NCBI GenBank assembly: GCA_036365455.1
Contig: JAWQUS010000008.1
Coordinates: 12,259,501-12,323,500, forward strand
Direction: 5' to 3'
Source of the DNA: Macrosoma leucophasiata
Lineage: Eukaryota; Arthropoda; Insecta; Lepidoptera; Hedylidae
DNA: 64,000 nt
Position 1 is the stretch's first letter. The number at the start of each line of letters is the position of its first letter. Shown here piece by piece: positions 59,701 to 64,000 of the stretch. Below the pieces are notes generated by a model. That model saw only the letters and a list, made by a program, of their open reading frames with translations, searched no databases and was not told the DNA's origin. A program made the translations under genes and the position numbers.

Positions 59701-62700
59701 TATAATTTTAACAAATTTATATTTGTCTGACGATTCTACTGTATTAATTTTTACCCATCTCCAAAAAGAATAAGTCTCCAATAAGAGTAAGTTATAATTC
59801 GTATTTTATAGATATTTTTTTTACAAATTTACATTCCTCCACCAGGCAGTCTATCGGAGGGTATATACCGGCGCGCGGGCAGTGGGTCGGTACTATCGGA
59901 GTTACTCGCACGGTTCCGGCGAGATGCGTGGTCCGTACAGTTGAGCCCCGGTCACCATTCCGAACACGACGTCGCCGGTGTTCTCAAAAGGTTCTTTAGG
60001 GACCTCCCCGAACCGCTAGTACCTCAGGATCAACATCATACGCTTATATCGGCGTTGGGTAAGACTTTTATTACGTTTTTTTACTCGTTTCTACGAAAAA
60101 CTTAAGCATTTCTTAGACATTATTATCATATACTATACCATTTTAATGAAATTGAAGATCTTAGAGGGTTTCGCAAAAAATAAGGCGCTCGAAAATAAGG
60201 CAGCAATCGTCACTAAACATCCATATGAACTGCATGATTGTTAGCCACCTCCTAACGGTGTATGCAGAGAGAGAGCGCCAATTATCCCTTATTTATTCTT
60301 ATGCACCTCCCGTGCCTCCTCTTCATTTATAATTCTCTTTCTACATGCACGCCGAAAAAAAGAATCTAACGACTCGGTTAGTCCAGCGGTTTTAGATGAC
60401 CGTTTGATTGAACAGCTCGCGGGTTCGATGCCCGCACCGGGACATAGGTTTGTATGGCCGATATTTGTTTCGGGTCTGGGTGTTTGTGTATGTGTTGTGT
60501 GTACAACGGCATCCACGACACAGGCACACCGCGGACTCCACTCCGCCAAAATTCCATACAAATGCTTAATTTGGTCTCTATTACACAGACATCAATCAGT
60601 GATGTGTATTTACACGTGCACGCGTAGAACGTACAAAATACCAACCGTCGCCCATAAGAGGGGAGGAGTTTGGGTGATACGGGGAAATCGGGCTGGACGT
60701 CGAAGTGTCCATTCTATACGTAGTATTATTAAATATTCTCTGACACAGATTTATACCTAGCGTGGGGCTGTGAGTGTAAGCGTACATATTTTTATATTTT
60801 TTAAAATAAAGATTGATATAACAGGTATAAAAGACGAGACGGCCCGCCACGCGGAGTACCGACGCGTCATGAACTCGCTGCCGCTGGTTGCCCGCAACAC
60901 CGCTCGCAAGCTGTTCGCGCATCTCCACTTCCTGCACACTATGGCCCACGCCAACAAGATGGGCGCGGAGAACCTTGCATCGGTCTGGGCACCAACTGTC
61001 ATGCCCGCTGCTATGGTGAGTTCGAGCTTTATTATGCATAGCTAGGCATTGACTAGTTTATTCGTTAATTGTTAAATTTACCTAATAATAATTTAATTTA
61101 AGTTACCATGTCCGACTAACGGATTAAGTTTTGTGTTTAAAAATGTTAACGGACTCGTTAACTTGTGCATTATGTATCTTCACGCCAGGTCCCTAACGGG
61201 GTAGGCAGAGAGTGTAGAGCGCCAGACATCCCGGTTCTGACAAACCTCTCGTGCCTCGTCTACCTTCATCATTCTCTTCATACATGCACGCCGATTCCTA
61301 AGACTTTTGACACCACCATCAGACAGAACTCGACCTATTTGGTCATGGTAGGTCAGCCTTGGTCTTCCTGGGCCTCTGCAACCATCCACATTCGCATTGT
61401 ATATCTGTTTAGTCATTCGCTCATTCGACATTCTTTCTATATGCCCGAACCATCGGAGCATGCCTTTTTTCATTTTTACACCGATACTATCATTCACACA
61501 AAGTCTCTTTCTTACATCTTCATTACGAACGCGATCGGTGAGTGATACACCGCAGATCTTGCGCAAAGATCTCATCTCGACCGCGTTCAACTTACTTTCA
61601 TGCTCTTTCCTGCATACCCAGCTCTCGCTTCCATATAAAAGCGTTGGAGTAAGTACAGCATTATGTACGGCTAGTCGAGCCCGCTGGCTGAGATGTTTCG
61701 ATTCTAGCAGCTTACCCAACGCTCCATTCACGCAATTCCCAGCAAGCACTCTTCTTTCTATGTCAGTGGTGTACCTACCATCCTTGCTAAAAGCACATCC
61801 AAGATATACAATTTCATCAACCTGTTCTAACACTGCATCATCTACTACTACCCTTGCATTTGTTCTCTGTTCATCTCTTTCAAATACTAATACTTTAGTT
61901 TTATCCACATTCAATTGTAAGCCTTTCTCCATACAATCCTCTTTCATGACTGTGACTAGTGCTTGTAGCCCAGATGGTGTAGAGCTAACAATTACCGCAT
62001 CATCTGCGTAAAGCAGACAGTTCACCACTAAGTCACCCATACGCACTCCCACATCCATCAACTTCACCCTCTGGAGGCATTTGTCCAGATATATAATAAA
62101 CAGCCTAGACGAAAGCACGCAACCCTGTTTGACACCGATGTTAACATCAAACCAGGGTGACATGTTACCATCTACCCGCACACATGCTTGACAGCCCACA
62201 TACGTGGACTGTATTGCACGGAGCAGACTGCCATCAATACCATACTCTGGCAAAATGTCCCACAGCTCCTTTCGTAATACCCTATCAAACGCCTTCTCCA
62301 AATCCACAAAACCGCAGAAAACCTTCTGGCTCACAGCCAGATGCTTCTCTACGATGTTGCGGAGGGAGAAAACTTGATCCATACATCCTCTTCCAGATCT
62401 GAAACCACCCTGTGCATCCCACAACAACCCGTCGGACTTCTCTTTCATTCTTCTTTCTAAAACTTGTGCCAAGTTCGTTAACGTTAATCTGGTACTAACT
62501 GCGCACCGCACTGCATCGCCGCAAAATATGCGTTTTATGTAAACTGTAAAGACAACTAAATTCGGGCCGGTCGACAAGTGAAACGCGACGCGTGCGCCTA
62601 TTGAAACTGGACGAAATAGATATTTGTTAAATACAATTATGTATGTAAAAATTACACACAGTACATATTCAAAACAACATTTTTTACAATGTTTTCTATT

Positions 62701-63169
62701 TGTCTGTTTATTCCGGCTAATCTCGGGAACGGCTTTACCGATTTAGACGGAACTTTCACTGACAGATAGCTAATGTATTAAGTAGTAATTTAGGATACTT
62801 TAATTTATACATTATATAATACTAGCTGTGCCCACGACTTCGTCCGCTTCGGTAATGCATAATAATTTTGTTAAATGCTACGCGGACGATTTCGCTGGCA
62901 GAGCTGGTTAAAAATAATTTGACTGTTCATAGACGAGCAACACCCTACAAACCGCGTGGTCGACTAAGGAAGTGCACGTTGTTCGGGACTTCATAGCGAA
63001 CTACGAAGCGATATGGGTGCCGACGGAAGCGGAGACGAGACGAGAGGCTGCCGTGAGGAGGGTTCTGATGAGAGTCCTGAGTAACTCCGCTCCGGCGCCT
63101 CCTAAGGCCGCCGGGGACCTTCGAGCCTGGATCTACGTGCATGATCGAGGGACTTGCTACCAGATCGCT
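40288..63169 (+). CDS. RhoGAP15B: RhoGAP15B / ARAP-like Rho GTPase-activating protein (3' end outside window)
   Basis: Eight joined exons give 898 residues. Order: proline-rich SH3-ligand-like N-terminus ([18 protein letters not shown]); a long disordered, serine/asparagine-rich region; PH domain 1 (about 434-550, YYSGFLNK to the tryptophan in [10 protein letters not shown]); PH domain 2 (about 557-660, RCGWCYLK to [10 protein letters not shown]); RhoGAP domain (about 669-840) with arginine finger at about R693 in GIYRRAGS and the [17 protein letters not shown] motif; and an RA domain beginning [10 protein letters not shown] at about 881. Family knowledge: ARAP proteins are phosphoinositide-binding Rho/Arf GAPs; fly RhoGAP15B lacks the ArfGAP zinc finger, and none is visible here. 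Expected role: inactivating Rho GTPases at membranes. The gene continues right of the window. Confidence 0.88.
42421..42619 (+). CDS. RhoGAP15B: RhoGAP15B exon 2, end of PH1 and start of PH2
   Basis: Acceptor TTTCTGCAG, donor GTAAGT. It encodes [33 protein letters not shown] and [10 protein letters not shown]. The invariant PH tryptophan is in NWAQEI. Confidence 0.93.
42620..47682 (+). other. RhoGAP15B intron 2, mostly unannotated
   Basis: AT-rich. It contains a family A copy at about 45905-46165 and a tRNA-like stretch at 46893-46962. No exon-like frame fits the flanking phase. Confidence 0.6.
46893..46962 (+). other. tRNA-like sequence (pseudogene or SINE head)
   Basis: It has a perfect T-arm, GCAGGTTCGATTCCTGC, and an A-box-like TATTGGTAAAGCG upstream. 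I could not pair an acceptor stem, so a functional tRNA is unlikely. Confidence 0.35.
47683..47797 (+). CDS. RhoGAP15B: RhoGAP15B exon 3, PH2 core
   Basis: Acceptor GCGTGACAG, donor GTGAGT. It encodes [20 protein letters not shown] and [17 protein letters not shown]. Clearly GC-richer than the surrounding intron. Confidence 0.9.
47925..48077. mobile_element. Palindromic MITE with perfect inner stem
   Basis: The inner arms 47953-47990 and 48006-48044 are almost exact complements (GTAACATTTCACATCC / GGATGTGAAATGTTAC). The outer ends have TGTTGCATCA versus TGGTGCAAC. Non-coding. Confidence 0.82.
48905..49160. repeat. Dispersed repeat family A (near full copy)
   Basis: GGTGGTAGAACTCCAGTGAC, GGCGTAGGCACCACCGCATT, GCCGCTAAATGGTAGTGTTC and CACCTTAGGCCTCAG, ending CATGCTTGTTTACCAC. 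Nearly collinear with 53680-53985. Confidence 0.82.
49395..49510 (+). mobile_element. 3' fragment of type 1 SINE
   Basis: ACTGGCGAATTGTGGGTATT and TTCTTGAATGCTTGCATTT match the 3' body at 15935-15990. The tRNA head is missing. Confidence 0.65.
49964..50200 (+). mobile_element. Truncated mariner, sister of 4645-5916
   Basis: Left end GGTTGGGGAAAAAGTCTTTT after TA. A deletion relative to the first copy is followed by near-identical sequence through the start region (GTGAGTGAATCTAATGAAG, where the ATG is GTG) and AAATTTTACTACAAAAAAGG. Homology stops at about 50200, shortly before the large inverted repeat. Confidence 0.88.
50252..53311. repeat. Giant near-perfect inverted repeat, 1,326-bp arms
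   Basis: Left arm 50252-51577, right arm 51986-53311. Mirrored coordinates always sum to 103,563, so there are no indels, and every stretch I compared was identical. The 408-bp loop holds a type 2 SINE (51586-51800) and a truncated copy of a small palindrome (51889-51970). A full copy of that palindrome abuts the right end. Each arm contains a Helitron-like end (CTAGCTGACCGG at about 50649 and its complement). Confidence 0.93.
51586..51800 (+). mobile_element. tRNA-headed SINE, type 2, in the hairpin loop
   Basis: GCGGGTTCGATCCCCGC head, ATTTGTTTCGGGTCTGGGTG body and CAGATTTATACCTACTG tail. It is the only part of the 3-kb structure clearly belonging to a known type of element in full length. 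Confidence 0.85.
53312..53459. repeat. 138-bp perfect palindrome without spacer
   Basis: 53322-53459 is its own reverse complement, centred on TATTATAATA at 53390/53391 (GATCGAATATTATAATATTC). The left two-thirds is repeated at 51851-51970 in the loop of the large inverted repeat, where the right side is cut short. Confidence 0.92.
53680..53985. repeat. Dispersed repeat family A with triplicated heptamer
   Basis: Collinear with 48905-49160. Between GTTCCGATCACGTGG and CAGGTAATG there is a GGCTTCC-type heptamer repeated several times (about 53791-53816), absent from other copies. Confidence 0.8.
54331..54605 (-). mobile_element. tRNA-headed SINE, type 1
   Basis: Reverse copy with B-box GGTTCGATTCC, body and the 3' tail CTCTGCCTACCCC ... 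GGCGTGAAGTTACG that matches the LINE at 61160. Confidence 0.85.
54697..54790 (+). mobile_element. Degraded SINE head (type 2-like)
   Basis: GAGCTGGTTGGTCCAGCGGT and ATGGGTTCGATCTCC resemble the type 2 A- and B-box region. The body differs. Confidence 0.6.
55424..56476. repeat. Pair of ~190-bp direct repeats 865 bp apart
   Basis: 55424-55613 and 56288-56476 share AACACAGATATAGGTAATTT, AACATAATTTTGAACTCG, CGATAAGAATTATTTATCGG and GCCTACTGTAGATGGT in the same order with few differences. A local segmental duplication in the intron. Confidence 0.87.
56513..56705 (+). mobile_element. Poly(A)-tailed retroposon with 8-bp target duplication
   Basis: Flanked by CTGAGACC (56505-56512 and 56706-56713), ending in a run of about 19 A. 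It includes GCGCCAAAAGGAGACGTCC and AAAAGATCCGGACGATGAGA, also seen at about 390-475 and, reversed, at 15018-15115. It is inserted inside a family A copy (56480-56815). Confidence 0.85.
56840..56961 (+). CDS. RhoGAP15B: RhoGAP15B exon 4, PH2 variable part
   Basis: Acceptor TGGTTACAG, donor GTATCA. It reads [34 protein letters not shown] and HERELK. It is needed to join exon 3 (phase 1) to exon 5 (phase 0). Confidence 0.88.
57116..58387 (+). mobile_element. Second mariner-family transposon, TA-flanked
   Basis: Both ends read CGAGGGTGGATCCAAAAGTT inward, flanked by TA (57114-57115 and 58388-58389). It is 1,272 bp, the same length as the first mariner but with different ends and protein. It lies in RhoGAP15B intron 4, sense orientation. 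Confidence 0.94.
57284..58320 (+). pseudogene. mariner transposase, multiply broken
   Basis: Opens [18 protein letters not shown] with a SETMAR-like N-terminal HTH ([23 protein letters not shown]). The frame is lost near 57760. Another frame continues [18 protein letters not shown], then after a stop [11 protein letters not shown] and [19 protein letters not shown]2 and D3 are present. Two or more frameshifts or stops make it inactive. Confidence 0.9.
59344..59467 (+). CDS. RhoGAP15B: RhoGAP15B exon 5, PH2 end and RhoGAP start
   Basis: Acceptor ATTTTCAG, donor GTACGT. It encodes [19 protein letters not shown] and [16 protein letters not shown], the first helix of RhoGAP. Confidence 0.94.
59846..60058 (+). 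CDS. RhoGAP15B: RhoGAP15B exon 6, arginine finger
   Basis: Acceptor CTCCACCAG, donor GTAAGA. It encodes [40 protein letters not shown] and [10 protein letters not shown]. The arginine after GIY is the catalytic finger, and [11 protein letters not shown] is the standard second RhoGAP motif. Confidence 0.97.
60250..60355 (-). mobile_element. LINE 3' fragment, same family as 61160-62577
   Basis: On the minus strand it encodes [15 protein letters not shown], matching [16 protein letters not shown] of the larger copy, and GGCGCTCTCTCT toward the tail. Confidence 0.75.
60364..60800 (+). mobile_element. Type 2 SINE split by a 218-bp insertion
   Basis: The head and body run 60364-60523. The tail CAGATTTATACC with GGGGCTGTGAGTGTAAGCG resumes at 60742. 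The insert 60524-60741 is flanked by GACACAG on both sides and carries family B sequence (GACGTCGAAGTGTCCATTCT). Confidence 0.82.
60825..61015 (+). CDS. RhoGAP15B: RhoGAP15B exon 7, RhoGAP core
   Basis: Acceptor TATAACAG, donor GTGAGT. It encodes [39 protein letters not shown] and [16 protein letters not shown]. The NKM-AENLA-VWAPT motif binds the GTPase. Confidence 0.97.
61160..62577 (-). mobile_element. 5'-truncated non-LTR retrotransposon (RTE-like) with open RT frame
   Basis: Inserted antisense in RhoGAP15B intron 7. The 3' end on the minus strand reads CTCTGCCTACCCC then GGCGTGAAGATAC. The 5' end is truncated before the endonuclease, near 62510-62577. The 3' tail is shared with the type 1 SINEs. 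Confidence 0.85.
61180..62520 (-). CDS. LINE reverse transcriptase, N-terminally truncated
   Basis: About 440 uninterrupted codons from [12 protein letters not shown] onward. RT motifs in order: [37 protein letters not shown] and [12 protein letters not shown] (YADD catalytic box). Then the RTE/BovB-style C-terminus [19 protein letters not shown] and [18 protein letters not shown], ending PVRDLA. No stops or frameshifts, so a recent copy. No endonuclease domain and no visible promoter, so not autonomous. Confidence 0.88.
   Translation of the reverse strand, partial: GDAVRCAVSTRLTLTNLAQVLERRMKEKSDGLLWDAQGGFRSGRGCMDQVFSLRNIVEKHLAVSQKVFCGFVDLEKAFDRVLRKELWDILPEYGIDGSLLRAIQSTYVGCQACVRVDGNMSPWFDVNIGVKQGCVLSSRLFIIYLDKCLQRVKLMDVGVRMGDLVVNCLLYADDAVIVSSTPSGLQALVTVMKEDCMEKGLQLNVDKTKVLVFERDEQRTNARVVVDDAVLEQVDEIVYLGCAFSKDGRYTTDIERRVLAGNCVNGALGKLLESKHLSQRARLAVHNAVLTPTLLYGSESWVCRKEHESKLNAVEMRSLRKICGVSLTDRVRNEDVRKRLCVNDSIGVKMKKGMLRWFGHIERMSNERMTKQIYNANVDGCRGPGRPRLTYHDQIGRVLSDGGVKSLRNRRACMKRMMKVDEAREVCQNRDVWRSTLSAYPVRDLA
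62695..62905 (-). mobile_element. Helitron-like fragment
   Basis: Left part CGGGAACGGCTTTACCGATT, TTTCACTGACAGATAGCTAA. Right part ACTAGCTGTGCCCACGACTT, the inverse Helitron 3' end as at 6719. Confidence 0.6.
62933..63169 (+). CDS. RhoGAP15B: RhoGAP15B exon 8, RhoGAP end and RA start
   Basis: Acceptor TTCATAG, donor GTAAGT, phase 0 at both ends. It encodes [38 protein letters not shown] and [18 protein letters not shown]. The start at TAG|ACG follows an in-frame stop, so the splice site is well supported. Confidence 0.93.
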
Positions 63170-64000
63170 GTAAGTATCTATCGCTCTAATATTCCCAACA
63201 CGATTCTAGTACAAATTTGCACTCTCGTATATCACTGTATAAGAATAATAACAACAATAACATTTTTCTTTAAAATAAATATATTTCACAAGCATGTGTT
63301 AATGCGAAATAATATAATAAACAAGAATAATAACGTAAATACAAACTTATATTTATCGCATTTCTTCTATTTACATTGCCTGTTAATGTCAGGTAAAGTG
63401 ATATGTACCAGACATGTCATACGTAAATAACGTAAATAAATGAAGTTTTTTGCAGAAAGAACCACTCTAAATTATAAAATTTAAAATGATATTTGCACGT
63501 TAGGATAGTGTGGAGAAACGGGTGGAAATGTTCTTCTGAGGGAGGAGCCGACCAGGCTAGATGATAGCGCCTCGCCGGCCGCGACTCAATGATTAACGTT
63601 GAGAAGGTTTATATAGTTCTACTAGCTGACCCGGCAAACTTCGTATTGCCTCACTATGAAATAATGTGTCAAAGGTTTGATAGATACGGACTATTTGTAT
63701 GGGAAAATGAAATTGTGGTTTTTACTATTTCCCTTCAATTTCTTAATATTTTCTTACCTTTTAAACCTTCTTTGGACTTCCAAAAATCATTCAAAACCAA
63801 AATTAGCCGAATAGGTCCAGCCGTTCTCGAGTTTAAGCGAGACAAACGAACAGCAATTGATTTATGTACATATATGATAATACTTACATACATATATTCA
63901 AATTAAATAATAATGTTTTGATCAATGAAGCACAAATAAGTAAAAAACAGGATTAATTTCACTGTATTATCTTCATTCATTATAATATGAATTTAATTTA
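63170..64000 (+). other. RhoGAP15B intron 8 (continues beyond window)
   Basis: AT-rich except for a short GC-rich piece at about 63500-63600. It holds the Helitron-like copy listed separately. The next exon (rest of RA) is not in the window. Confidence 0.6.
63622..63853 (-). mobile_element. Non-autonomous Helitron-like element
   Basis: Reverse-oriented sister of 16571-16796: CTAGCTGACCCGGCAAACTT at the left (3' end), AAATGAAATTGTGGTTTTTA inside, TCCAGCCGTTCTCGAGTTTA at the right. Confidence 0.75.

Noticed and set aside
61397..62011. 204-codon plus-strand frame in the LINE
   Set aside because: Antisense shadow of the reverse transcriptase.

Overview
The window looks like nuclear DNA from an insect, most likely a lepidopteran. 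It is AT-rich and intron-rich, with GT-AG splice sites. Two recognisable animal genes lie on the + strand, surrounded by dense repeats of moth/butterfly type: short Helitrons ending in CTAG, mariners, tRNA-headed SINEs, 5'-truncated LINEs, a piggyBac and MITEs. Nothing bacterial, viral or CRISPR-like was seen. The species cannot be named from the sequence alone.

Gene 1 (1373-27370) is the DIP2 orthologue (Disco-interacting protein 2). I placed fifteen coding exons with consistent splice phases, from just after the N-terminal DMAP1-binding part (outside the window) to the TAA stop at 27368-27370. They encode about 1,495 residues, including both adenylate-forming (FAAL-like) domains. Introns are filled with SINEs, MITEs and LINE tails. 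The intron after exon 4 carries decayed tandem copies of that exon.

Region 27371-33250 is comparatively repeat-poor. It probably holds the DIP2 3' UTR and spacer, with one TTAA-flanked MITE. Region 33430-36569 is bounded by Tc1-like inverted repeats and TA. It encloses a mariner remnant, a LINE reverse-transcriptase scrap and an unusual foldback array of about 97-bp units built on AAGATGGCGGAC. Region 36734-39262 is a broken piggyBac transposon.

Gene 2 (40288 to beyond the right edge) matches RhoGAP15B, the insect ARAP-like protein. Eight exons in the window encode a proline-rich N-terminus, two PH domains, a RhoGAP domain with its arginine finger, and the start of an RA domain. Its 9-kb third intron contains a near-perfect 3.06-kb inverted repeat (two 1,326-bp arms around a 408-bp loop). 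This would fold into a long hairpin in the pre-mRNA if the assembly is correct. The seventh intron contains an antisense LINE with an open reverse-transcriptase frame. The 3' tail of that LINE is shared with a SINE family elsewhere in the window, suggesting a LINE-SINE partnership.

Several insertions can be dated or oriented by nesting: a mariner inside a LINE at an in-frame TA, a Helitron inside one copy of a tandem duplication whose sister copy keeps the empty site, a LINE tail with a 10-bp target duplication inside a satellite, and a poly(A) retroposon inside a MITE.
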